DNA of 64,000 nt, from positions 6,397 to 70,396 of the forward strand of contig CAVOZC010000013.1 of NCBI GenBank assembly GCA_963700865.1, in the 5' to 3' direction. Position numbers and translations under genes: made by a program. Within the stretch, counting starts at the first letter, position 1; each line of letters starts with the position of its first letter. This document shows, piece by piece, positions 20,789 to 29,867 of the stretch. This stretch comes from CAVOGJ01 sp963700865. Lineage in GTDB: Bacteria > Planctomycetota > Planctomycetia > Pirellulales > Pirellulaceae. The notes under the pieces are model-generated. The model made no database searches. It saw only the letters and a program-made list of their open reading frames with translations, and had not been told where the DNA came from.

Positions 20789-21757
20789 CTACGGCTGTTC
20801 GGCCGAATCGAGTAGCCATGGGCGACTCTGTTTGACCGAGGGGAAATTCGACGGGATGGAGATCGTGACGTCACCCGTCGCGGCCCACTCCGCGCCCCGC
20901 TGCAGTGTGGCCACAAACCCGACGCAGTCCATCGAATAAGTCGCATGTCCCAGTGTGGTATGAAAGACGCGGCCCTTCCCGAACTCAATCGCCATGAGCA
21001 TGGGCTCGTGCCGTCCCGTTCCCCCGTACGACGGCGCGGCGAAGGCCGTGGCCAGCACCCTCATCCGCTCCGCCGGCCCACGCAGTGTTTGATACAGTTC
21101 ATCCTTGGTGTGCAACCAGGCGGTCGGCAAACCACGGGTGATCGGATGGTCCGCATCGCGGACGACCACGACAAATTCATGCTGCTCACCATGGCCGCCA
21201 CCTGGGCCCGCCGCCGTGTCTCGCACCGGTCGCTCCTCCGCGTTGAAGTACACGTAAGGACCCGATGCCTCATCGCGGTCATTCCAGCCGCCAAGTCCGA
21301 TCATCTGGTTGTAGGCGGGCCAGTCGGCGAACGCATTGTCGGCCGCATGCACGACCACGAGGCCGCCTCCCTCGCGAATGAAATGTTCAAAGTCGTTCCG
21401 GGTTTCCTGCGACCACGGTTCCCCGTTGTAATTCGAGACGATGACATCATAGTTGGAAAACTTCGGCGCAAAGTCACTCATGTCGGCCCCGGCCGGAGGC
21501 GATGTAGCGACTTCCACCTGGAAGCGCCCACTTTCCTCGAGCGCCGCCTTCAGCATGGGCGTCGTCGCCCGCCAGTCATGATTGTTCTGGCCATCGACGA
21601 TCAAGGCGCGCAGCCTGGCCACTTCCTCGCCGCGGACCTGCATGACGCCCAGTAACGAGACACCGAACAGCGCCAGTAGCGGGACTACGAACGGGCCACC
21701 CGAGACCAAGCGATGCGGCACGCACGCGGTGGCGATCGTCCAAGTGTTCCCAACCAT
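20789..21757 (-). CDS. Secreted ThuA-like domain protein
   Basis: A ThuA family protein, a class I glutamine-amidotransferase-like fold common in planctomycetes and used in sugar metabolism or as an accessory domain. Family sequence is clear: ALIVDGQNNHDW, NYDVIVSNYNGEPW, FIREGGGLVVVHAADNAFA, EHEF/HPITRGLP, GKGRVFHTTLGHATYSM. I choose ATG 21757 because it places a hydrophobic stretch (GPFVVPLLALFGVSLLGVM) at residues ~20-40 as an export signal. In-frame starts at 21823 and 21898 give an unlikely basic extension. It is divergent from the GGDEF-EAL gene. No catalytic nucleophile can be confirmed. Confidence 0.85.
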   Translation of the reverse strand: MVGNTWTIATACVPHRLVSGGPFVVPLLALFGVSLLGVMQVRGEEVARLRALIVDGQNNHDWRATTPMLKAALEESGRFQVEVATSPPAGADMSDFAPKFSNYDVIVSNYNGEPWSQETRNDFEHFIREGGGLVVVHAADNAFADWPAYNQMIGLGGWNDRDEASGPYVYFNAEERPVRDTAAGPGGGHGEQHEFVVVVRDADHPITRGLPTAWLHTKDELYQTLRGPAERMRVLATAFAAPSYGGTGRHEPMLMAIEFGKGRVFHTTLGHATYSMDCVGFVATLQRGAEWAATGDVTISIPSNFPSVKQSRPWLLDSAEQP

Positions 21758-22243
21758 CGCTCCGCGGGCCACCCTTCGTTCCCAGACCCCGCGAGAGGCA
21801 CGCGCAAATTCGCAACCCGGCATGATTTTTCCTTTCGCGGTGCGTCGAGCCGGCAAGTTGGCGAACGTCCGGAACGGCGTCGATGGGAAAAACGACACGT
21901 CAACGAGCGGGCGGACTGGCCCTCCCGCGACTTTAGCTTTACCGACGAATCTGGCGTCGTCAACGGACGGACTGCCTGCGCGGTCCGGCCATTTCCGTGT
22001 GATCGAGGGGGCCCTTGGGAACCACTTGGACCATCATCCGCGGGTCCAGGCCGCTTGCCAAACGGGAATGGCCTCCCTTGCAATCCTGAAAACCGCTTCC
22101 ATGCGACCCGGGAACCGGCACTCTCGCGCCAAACCCGGCGCATCCCTCCTGCGGGGGGCATCTCTGATCCGATGCGTTCAAGCGGCGCGACGAAGAGTCG
22201 CGATTTCGACTCGTTGTCCCACCGCGATTCCGTTCCCAACACC

Positions 22244-24595
22244 ATGGCAGCCCAAACCGCGATCGAATTCAGTGGCCCCAGCCGCCGCTCGACGGCCGCC
22301 GAGCGAGAGCAGCGGGACCGGATCCTCCGCTTTTTGATCGTCTGCGTGGGTGCCTGGGCCTCGTTCGGGGTGTACTATCTGGCGACCGCCCGCCTGGAAA
22401 GTGGCGTGCTCTGCGGCGTGCAGTGCCTGCTGGCGTTCTTCCTTTACCGGGCGGCTCATGGAGAATGGTATTCTTTCCCATCGATCGCCCATGCGGCCCT
22501 GGGGGTGGTCACGGCGGGCATCCTCGTGGACGCGTTGACGAGTGGCCAGCAGTACTCAAGTTCGACCTGGTTCCTCAGTTGCGTGGGACTAGTGGCCGCC
22601 CATCTGTTGAGCGTTCGAGCCGCACTTTGCTGGACAGGCGTGGCCATCCTGGCGATCATCGGCTTATCGTTCGAAAGCCTATCGCTCGCACGACTGCCGA
22701 TCTGGAGGACCGACACGTGGCTGGACGCGCTACTTCTGCAATTGGGGATCGCCGTGATACTCACGGCGATCACGCTGCAATCACGCCTGGCGTCGTGCGC
22801 ATATCGTTCCAAGCTGGAATTCCTGGCTGGCGAGTTGCGGGAGAGAAATCGCTTCCTGTGGCTATCTGAAGAAGTTTCCGGCACCGGCCATTGGCGGCTG
22901 GACGTCCGCTCGATGATGGTCACGTATTCGCCGCAAATCAGCCACCTCTTCGGAGAAAAGGCTGGCCAGCCCGTGACCGATTCACTCGCTGCCTTTCTCA
23001 GCCACTTTGCAAGCTCTGATGCGGATGAATTGCGGGCCGCGATTCAGCTTGCGAGTCGCTCACAGGACTTCTTTCACCGCGATGTGGCGATCCCCGTGGG
23101 CAATGATCAACGTTATGTCCGGGTCAGCGGTTTGAGCGATGCGGGGGTGGACGGTTCCATCTCGTTGGTGATCGGCACGCTGCGCGACGACACGCGGGCG
23201 CGACGGGTGCAGGAGGTGCTACGTGAGAAGAATCATGCTCTCAGCAATCTGGCCAAATTCGATTTCCTGACCGGGCTGCCCAACCGCCATCATTTCCATG
23301 ACCGATTGAGAAAGACACTGGCGCGGGCCCGAGTGAATGACTTGCCGTGCGCGCTGCTATTGCTGGACCTCGACGGATTCAAGGCGGTCAATGATACGCT
23401 GGGGCATGCCAGCGGCGACGCGCTGCTGCAACGTGTGGCTCAGCGGCTGGAGAACAGCTTGCGTCAGGGAGACATCGTGGCGCGGCTGGGCGGCGACGAA
23501 TTTACGATTTTACTCATAGGTGTGCGCACGCATGCGGATATCGCCGCGGCCACGGAGCGGATTATGGCTGTGATCTCCGCGCCCTTTACTCTGCAAGGGA
23601 TTGAATTCGTACTGAGTGCCAGCGTGGGAGCGGCTTTGTGTCCGCAGCACGCGCGAAGCCGGGACGACTTGCTATCGTTCGCCGATACCGCCATGTATGA
23701 AGCGAAGCGGTCCGGCGGCGGGCTGCGAATTTATGATCCGCAGATGACCGTGAATTTGCGCGAGACCCGCGTGCTTGAGAATCGGCTCGCCGCCGCCCTC
23801 GAAAACCGAGAGTTCTACCTCGAATATCAACCCCAGGTCGACGTCGCTGACGAACGGATCGTCGGAGCCGAAGCTCTGCTGCGGTGGAAATGCGACGATC
23901 AAGTCATTGGACCCAACGATTTTATTTCGCGTCTGGAGTCTTCACTCGCGATCTCCGAGGTCGGCGAGTGGGTGCTCCGGACCGCCTGTGGAGCGGCAGG
24001 CCAGTGGATCGCACTCGGCTGGACCGGTCGACTCGCCGTAAACATCAGCCCGCTTCAATTCCGCGAGGCGAGCTTTCGCGAACGCCTGGAGGCAATCCTG
24101 CGCGAGACGAACTTCCCAGCGGCGCAACTCGAACTTGAGATTACCGAGAGCATGCTGATTGAGGAGATCGACGCGACCGCCAACCGGTTGCGAGAACTGA
24201 AAGAACTAGGTATTTCCATCAGTATCGACGATTTCGGCACCGGCTATTCTTCGCTCGGGTACCTCAATCATCTACCGATTGACCGCATCAAGATCGACCG
24301 CGCGTTCGTCCGAGATTTTCCTCACAACGACGACGGGACACTGCTGGCATCCATCGTTACCCTGGCACACAACCTGGGATTTCAGGTCATCGCCGAAGGC
24401 GTGGAAACCGTGGAACAACGAGACCTGTTGGTCAGAGTCGGCTGTGAGGAATGCCAAGGCTTCCTGTTCAGCAAGCCGATTCCACCGAACCAGTTTCAGG
24501 CAAATTTTGTCGGTGCCCAGTCCGCCACTGACGTCGCTCCCATCATTGACTCGACCCTTCCCTTCTTCCCGCCCCTGTTGATCACCCAGGAATAG
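22244..24595 (+). CDS. Membrane GGDEF-EAL protein (c-di-GMP turnover)
   Basis: A 783-residue protein if started at ATG 22244 (MAAQTAIEF). The frame is open upstream to 21713, but that part overlaps the divergent ThuA gene and looks non-coding. Residues ~28-190 form five to six membrane segments. A PAS-like region follows (~215-330), then a GGDEF domain with intact RLGGDEF and FLTGLPNRHHFHDRL, then an EAL domain with EALLRW, DDFGTGYSSLGYL, IDRIKIDR and EGVETVEQ. Both domains keep their key residues, so it could both make and degrade c-di-GMP. No RBS is obvious, which leaves the start uncertain. Confidence 0.9.
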   Translation: MAAQTAIEFSGPSRRSTAAEREQRDRILRFLIVCVGAWASFGVYYLATARLESGVLCGVQCLLAFFLYRAAHGEWYSFPSIAHAALGVVTAGILVDALTSGQQYSSSTWFLSCVGLVAAHLLSVRAALCWTGVAILAIIGLSFESLSLARLPIWRTDTWLDALLLQLGIAVILTAITLQSRLASCAYRSKLEFLAGELRERNRFLWLSEEVSGTGHWRLDVRSMMVTYSPQISHLFGEKAGQPVTDSLAAFLSHFASSDADELRAAIQLASRSQDFFHRDVAIPVGNDQRYVRVSGLSDAGVDGSISLVIGTLRDDTRARRVQEVLREKNHALSNLAKFDFLTGLPNRHHFHDRLRKTLARARVNDLPCALLLLDLDGFKAVNDTLGHASGDALLQRVAQRLENSLRQGDIVARLGGDEFTILLIGVRTHADIAAATERIMAVISAPFTLQGIEFVLSASVGAALCPQHARSRDDLLSFADTAMYEAKRSGGGLRIYDPQMTVNLRETRVLENRLAAALENREFYLEYQPQVDVADERIVGAEALLRWKCDDQVIGPNDFISRLESSLAISEVGEWVLRTACGAAGQWIALGWTGRLAVNISPLQFREASFRERLEAILRETNFPAAQLELEITESMLIEEIDATANRLRELKELGISISIDDFGTGYSSLGYLNHLPIDRIKIDRAFVRDFPHNDDGTLLASIVTLAHNLGFQVIAEGVETVEQRDLLVRVGCEECQGFLFSKPIPPNQFQANFVGAQSATDVAPIIDSTLPFFPPLLITQE

Positions 24596-24786
24596 CCCCG
24601 GTCCCGTACCGGCCGCACGGATCGACGTCGCCCCGCCTCCTGACAATCGCCGGGCAAGAATCGCCTCACGGCGACCAAGATCGTGGCTGGGAGAACGAAT
24701 ACGCCTGCAGAGTCGCATCCGAACACAGGGGGGACCAGGGGATGAAATCGGCCACGTGCTATCCAGCGGGACACTTTTCGGGAAAC

Positions 24787-25182
24787 ATGACTGAATCGCA
24801 CACGATGCTGTTGGGCTATCTGGCGTGGATCATTGGCTTCACGGGCGCGCATCGCTTTTATTACGGCAAGCCTATTTCCGGGGCCATCTGGTTTTTTACC
24901 GCCGGACTGTTGGGCATCGGCTGGATCGTCGATGCCTTTTTAATTCCTTCCATGGACCGGGAAGCCAATCTGCGCTATCCGTGCGGTGCCTACGACTACA
25001 GCTTGGCGTGGGTGCTGCTGGCGGTCCTGGGGATCTTCGGCGTTCACCGCTTCTATCAAGGCAAGTGGCTGACCGGCCTGCTATATCTGTTCACGGGGGG
25101 CATCTTCATGGTCGGCTGGATCTACGATCTGGCGACGCTGAACGATCAGATCGCCGTGCTCAATGCGTCGCAGTCGCATTAG
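24787..25182 (+). CDS. Double TM2-domain membrane protein
   Basis: A 131-residue protein with two TM2 domains in tandem. Each has a helix, a short GAHRFYYGK / GVHRFYQGK loop and a second helix ending G(I/V)GWI(V/Y)D. The first is around residues 8-50 and the second around 75-120. I take ATG 24787 (MTESHTMLLGYLAW), with an in-frame ATG at 24742 as alternative. It lies alone between the GGDEF-EAL gene and the end of ThpR. TM2 proteins have no defined bacterial activity. Confidence 0.87.
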   Translation: MTESHTMLLGYLAWIIGFTGAHRFYYGKPISGAIWFFTAGLLGIGWIVDAFLIPSMDREANLRYPCGAYDYSLAWVLLAVLGIFGVHRFYQGKWLTGLLYLFTGGIFMVGWIYDLATLNDQIAVLNASQSH

Positions 25183-25198
25183 CTGCTCGCGTTGCTAA

Positions 25199-25768
25199 CT
25201 AACCCTGCAAAGGACAAGTTGCCAGCACGGTGTACTGCGGGCCAGCCCGAAAGAGTTCGCTGCGAAACAGCAACAACTCCTCCACCTGGGCACTACCACA
25301 CTCGTACGTGGCAAGTCCCCGCAGCGCCGCTGCCAGCTCGTCCTGCTGCGCCTTATGCCGCACCCTCCCCAACGTGATATGGGGATGAAACTGCCGACGC
25401 TCTCGCGGATATCCCAGCCGCTGCAAGGCCTTGTCGATGCTCGCCTGTAGAGCCAGGAGCGTGTCGCTTCCCTGCGTAATGCCGGCCCAAATCGTGCGGG
25501 GCCGATCGATCGCGGGGAAGGCACCGATGCCCGTCAGGCAAATCTCGAACGCCGGTGCCGCTCGGACAACGTCCAGAACGGCCTTGGCGATCCCGTAGGT
25601 CTCCAGTTCTTCAATATCGCCAAAGAACTTGAAGGTTAAATGCATGTCTTGGGCAGCAACCCATTTGACACCATCCGTCGTGAGAGCCAACTGCGCAATC
25701 ACCGGGGCGACGGCAGCCGCCAGCTCATCCGCCAGATCGACTGCCAAAAAGCAACGGATCTTTTTCAT
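25199..25768 (-). CDS. thpR: RNA 2',3'-cyclic phosphodiesterase (LigT/ThpR family)
   Basis: A 189-residue member of the 2H phosphoesterase family with both catalytic H-x-T motifs: HLTFKFFGDIEE near residue 43 and HPHITLGRVR near residue 130. The start MKKIRCFLAVDL is typical. Family enzymes open 2',3'-cyclic phosphates on RNA ends. ATG 25768 overlaps the stop of the preceding flavoprotein gene (ATGA), so it is probably translated by coupling. There is no obvious pathway link between the two. Confidence 0.92.
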   Translation of the reverse strand: MKKIRCFLAVDLADELAAAVAPVIAQLALTTDGVKWVAAQDMHLTFKFFGDIEELETYGIAKAVLDVVRAAPAFEICLTGIGAFPAIDRPRTIWAGITQGSDTLLALQASIDKALQRLGYPRERRQFHPHITLGRVRHKAQQDELAAALRGLATYECGSAQVEELLLFRSELFRAGPQYTVLATCPLQG

Positions 25769-28694
25769 CGGTGCTGCTGCCCCTCTCGCTTGTGGGCGCT
25801 GAGCACTTCGACCCAATGCCTGGCCGTGACTCCCAGAAAATCATGCAACTGATGCCGACAGCTGATGCCGCAAGCAATCACCTCGGTGCCAGCCTCGCGG
25901 TTCCGGACGGCCGGAAACAAGCGATCCTCTCCAATCGTCCGGGATAGGTCGTAATGCTCGTAACCGAACGAACCTGCCATGCCGCAGCAACCCGAATCGA
26001 CTTCGGAGAACTTCAGCCCCTCAATGGTGGCCAGGATGTCCTTCATGGCCTGGGTTCCGAACATTGCCTTCTGGTGGCAATGTCCATGGATCAGCAGTTC
26101 GGGGGCGGAGCAACGAAAATCGACCGCCAACCGCTCGGACCGCATCTCCTGGGCCAAAAAGACATCGAGCATCCGCACTTGCCCGGCCACTTCCTTCCCC
26201 AGGGCCTGCTCGTCGATCAGATCGGGCAGATCATCGACCAACGCCGACGCGCAACTGGGTTCGAGCACCAGTATTGGCAGCCCAGCCGTCGCCAAGACGT
26301 GTAGCTTGTGCAAAGTTGCCAAGCCATGCTGTTTGGCCTCGTCCAGCAGTCCCCGCGAAATCTGGGGTCGCTGGCAACAACCGACGATCGCCGGCTGCAC
26401 GTCGTAACCACAACCCTCCAGCAATGCGATGGCGGCCTGCCCGACGTGTGGCTCGTAGTAGTTCGTGAAGGTATCGACAAACAGAGCGACCGGGCCCAGC
26501 CGAGAATCGGCCGCACCGTCGGCCCGCCGCGTTGTCGACGGGGCGAGTTGCCTGGCCAAGGGTTGCCGGGCAAGTTTGGGCAACGGTCGACGGCGGTCGA
26601 TGTGGGCGAACTTTTCCAGCAGCAGTCGAACGGGCAGCATCGACTGCCCCCAGTTCGCCAAGGGTGCGATCCAACCCGCCAATTTGGCCGCGGAAATCGG
26701 CGCTCGACCCATGAGGCGATCCGCCAGCGATGCCCCGCGTGATTCATGCCGCCAATGCAAAACCTCGCTCTTCAGCCGCGACATGTCGACCGAAGTCGGA
26801 CACTCCGTCTTGCAGGCCTTGCACGACAGGCATAGCTTGAGCACGTCATGCAGTCGATCGCTGGTCAAGGCATATTCGCCCAACTGGCCACTCATCGCCA
26901 GCCGCAACGCGTTGGCTCGGCCCCGCGTCGTGTGTTCCTCATCACGAGTCGCCATGTAGCTGGGGCACATCGTGCCGGCTCCCGTCTTGCGACATGCGCC
27001 AATCCCCGCACACTGCTCGACGGCCAGACGAAAGCCCCCCTGATTTCGATAGTGAAACTGCGTTGGCGGCGGGCTCGGCCGGTAGTTGGGACCGTAGCGA
27101 AGGTTCTCCGTCAGGGGAGGACTGTCGACAACTTTGCCCGGATTCATCAAGCCTTGCGGGTCGAACAAGGATTTCACGTCGCGAAAGGCCTGATAGATCA
27201 CAGGACCAAAGTATTTCGGGACGAATTCGCCCCGCACCAGGCCGTCGCCGTGCTCGCCCGACCAGGCTCCCCCATATTGCTTGACAATTTCGAAACACTC
27301 GTTGGCGATGGAGCGCATGGTTTCGATGTCTTGCGGGTTGTGCAGATCGAGCATCGGCCGAAAGTGCAATACTCCCACGCTGGCGTGCGCGTAGGTCGTC
27401 AAGGGCACCCCGTATCGTTCGCAGATGTCGTACACTTGTCGTGCGTAGTCGGCCAATACGCGCGTCGGCACACAAGCGTCCTCGATAAAAGCCTGTCCCT
27501 TGCGGACACCTGGCGAATTGGCAATCAGGCCCAAGCCGATCTTGCGGACATCCCACACGCGTTTTTGTCCGTCGGCATCGTCGCGGATGGGCCACGCGAA
27601 ACCGACGTCCCTGGCGCGCAACTCGGCAACCATGGTCTGTGTCCGATGCCTGACTTCCGCCGGCGTGTCACCGCACAGCTCGACAATCAGAATCGCCGCG
27701 GCGTCGGGTTCCAGAAAATCGGTCAGGTGGGCCGTGGTCGGATTGCGTCGTGCCTCGACCATCACGATCGAATCGAGCAGTTCAATGGCTGACGGACGGA
27801 ATTCGAGGATTGTATCGACCGCACGTAACGATTCGATCAAATCCCGAAACTGGATCACGCAGACGGACGTTGCCGCGGGGAGAGGCTGCAATCGCAGCTT
27901 GGCCTCGAGCAGTACGCCGAGCGTGCCTTCACTGCCACAAATCAGATTGGCCAGGTTCCACCCGCCCGGCTGGCCTCTCTCCGCGATCGGCAAGAAGGCG
28001 TCGAGATTGTAGCCGCCCACGCGGCGCATCACCCGGGGAAACCTCGCCGCGATCTCGGTTTGATTCTTTTCAATGATCTCACGCACGCCACGGTAGATGC
28101 CCGCCTGACGGGTGGAGGTTTGTTCTTGCTGCCGCCAGGAATGCTCCGTTTCTGGCTGGCAGTGGAGCACCGTCCCGTCGGCCAGCACGACCGTGCATTC
28201 CAACAGGTTATCAATCGTCTTGCCGTAGACGACGGACCGCGTTCCCGACGAATTGTTACCGATCATCCCCCCCACGGCGGCTCGATTGCCGGTCGCCGGA
28301 TCGGCGCGAAGTGCAGTCCTTCAGCCGCCAGCCTCGCGTTCAAGTCGTCGCGGATCATGCCAGGTTCGACACGAGCCCAACGTTCCGCCGGATTGACCTC
28401 GAGCAATCGATGCATGTATTTGGAACAGTCGAGAATCATGCCTGTCCAAGTCGTCTGACCCGAGAGACTCGTGCCACCTCCGCGAGCGGTAACAGGCAAT
28501 CCATGGGCCGCCGCGATGCGGACCGCGGCGATCGCATCGTCTCGGTCTCGCGGAACGACGACCACCGACGGCATGATCTGATAATGGCTGCCGTCGGTGG
28601 CATAGATGCCTCGCGTGACAGCGTCCTCGCGAACCTCTCCGCGGATGGCGCGGCGAAGCTCAGTAGTGGCGGTATGCGCGTCAGCGGCAGGCAT
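25765..28694 (-). CDS. FAD/FeS D-2-hydroxyacid dehydrogenase-like protein (YdiJ/GlcD-GlcF type, frameshifted)
   Basis: A ~975-residue flavo-iron-sulfur protein built from frames 28694-about 28280 and 28275-25765. The N-terminus is the FAD_binding_4 domain (VVVVPRDRDDAIAAVRIA, VTARGGGTSLSGQ; after the break GGMIGNNSSGTRSVVYGKT). The C-terminal FAD-oxidase domain follows (YAHASVGVLHFRPMLDL, SGEHGDGLVRGEF). Next come two [4Fe-4S] motifs (CAGIGACRKTGAGTMCP and CLSCKACKTECP) and a CCG domain (SGCCGMAGSFGYE, HGHCHQKAM). Such one-chain proteins oxidise D-lactate or D-2-hydroxyglutarate and pass electrons to quinones or other carriers. The break near 28280 needs a single base. It sits 38 bp after the FAH gene and overlaps thpR, so the three form an operon. 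Confidence 0.9.
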
Positions 28695-28732
28695 GGGACT
28701 CCTTTTTGACTTCTCGATCCGCTTTTACTTCA

Positions 28733-29602
28733 CTACCTACTCGTCGAGACGAAACGGTTACGCAAGATCCCCAAACCGCTGATTTCGACCTCCGTGACAT
28801 CACCGTCACGAAGATAGACCGGCGGCTTGCGTCCCAGGCCGACGCCATCGGGCGTGCCGGTGAAAATGAGATCTCCTGGCAGCAATGTACAGACCTGCGA
28901 GACATACGTGATGATTTCAGGCAACGTGTAGATGAAGTGACGCGTATTGGATTGTTGCATGATGGCGCCGTTCAAGCGCAACGTCACATCCAGATCGTGG
29001 GGATCCTCAACCTCGTCGGCGGTAACGAACCAGGGACCAAACGGACCGAAGCCATCGAACGACTTCCCCAGCAGCCATTGGCCACCCGGTTTGTGTTTTT
29101 GCCAATCGCGAGCCGAAACATCGTGCCCGCATCCGTAACCGGCGATATGATCCATGGCCCGATCGGGCGGAATATTCCGACCCGCAGCACCGATGACCAC
29201 GACCAGTTCCGCCTCAAAATCAACTTGCGTGCTGACCGACGGCAGGTGAACGTCGCGATCGTGCCCATTCATGGTGGTGCCAAGCTTGCTGAAAATCAGC
29301 GGTTCCAGCGGAATCTCTGCTCCCGTCTCGCGGGCATGCTCCTCATAATTTCTCCCGACACAGAGAATTTTCGGCGGACTGGCAATGGGGGCATGCCAGC
29401 GTACCCCATCCGCAGGAAGCGTGGGAGCGTCGGCGGCAACCGCCCGCAGTCGGTCCAGGCAGGCGGCCAGACCGGGACCGCTCAGTAGCGGTCCCAGGTC
29501 GCGGGGTAGCGTGGCGTCGGCATCCGACAGGCTGCGAAGCTGCTCGCCATCGCTCGCCACTAAATGGGTGCTCCCTTGATATTCGACGGACGCGAGTCGC
29601 AT
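28733..29602 (-). CDS. Fumarylacetoacetate hydrolase family protein
   Basis: A 289-residue enzyme of the FAH superfamily, metal-dependent hydrolases or decarboxylases of 2-keto acids. The C-terminal domain is complete: KILCVGRNYEEHARETG, metal-binding E-x-E region VDFEAELVVVIG, SARDWQKH, KSFDGFGPFGPW, and LLPGDLIFTGTPDGVGLGRKP. The N-terminal ~75 residues form the smaller domain. It is first in the operon with the D-2-hydroxyacid dehydrogenase-like gene, which fits breakdown of a hydroxy or keto acid, though the substrate is unknown. Confidence 0.92.
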   Translation of the reverse strand: MRLASVEYQGSTHLVASDGEQLRSLSDADATLPRDLGPLLSGPGLAACLDRLRAVAADAPTLPADGVRWHAPIASPPKILCVGRNYEEHARETGAEIPLEPLIFSKLGTTMNGHDRDVHLPSVSTQVDFEAELVVVIGAAGRNIPPDRAMDHIAGYGCGHDVSARDWQKHKPGGQWLLGKSFDGFGPFGPWFVTADEVEDPHDLDVTLRLNGAIMQQSNTRHFIYTLPEIITYVSQVCTLLPGDLIFTGTPDGVGLGRKPPVYLRDGDVTEVEISGLGILRNRFVSTSR

Positions 29603-29867
29603 GGCGGGGCTGCCTTGGAAATCAGGGTATTGGGGAGCGAGAGATGGTCGAACAGGCAGGCAGGACGGCCCACGTCCCGCCCCATTAGTATCGTTAGCTT
29701 TGTCGTTATCGCTACAGGTAGCCGTGGAATTACCCGCCCCCCGCGAGAAGGCCCCCCCCTGCTTTGACTGGGGTTAGCCGCGATCTACCCTTGGAAAAAC
29801 CAACCGGTCGCTGCCGGCGACCGCGGTCACTTGTCGTGCGTTGAGCATACCGGAGGATTCCCCGCGA

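Noticed and set aside
21713..22243. Long N-terminal extension of the GGDEF-EAL protein
   Set aside because: It overlaps the divergent ThuA gene and has arginine/proline-rich, non-protein-like sequence; ATG 22244 gives a normal membrane start.
28706..29488. Plus-strand 260-codon frame opposite the FAH gene
   Set aside because: Shadow of a conserved enzyme, without its own start signal.
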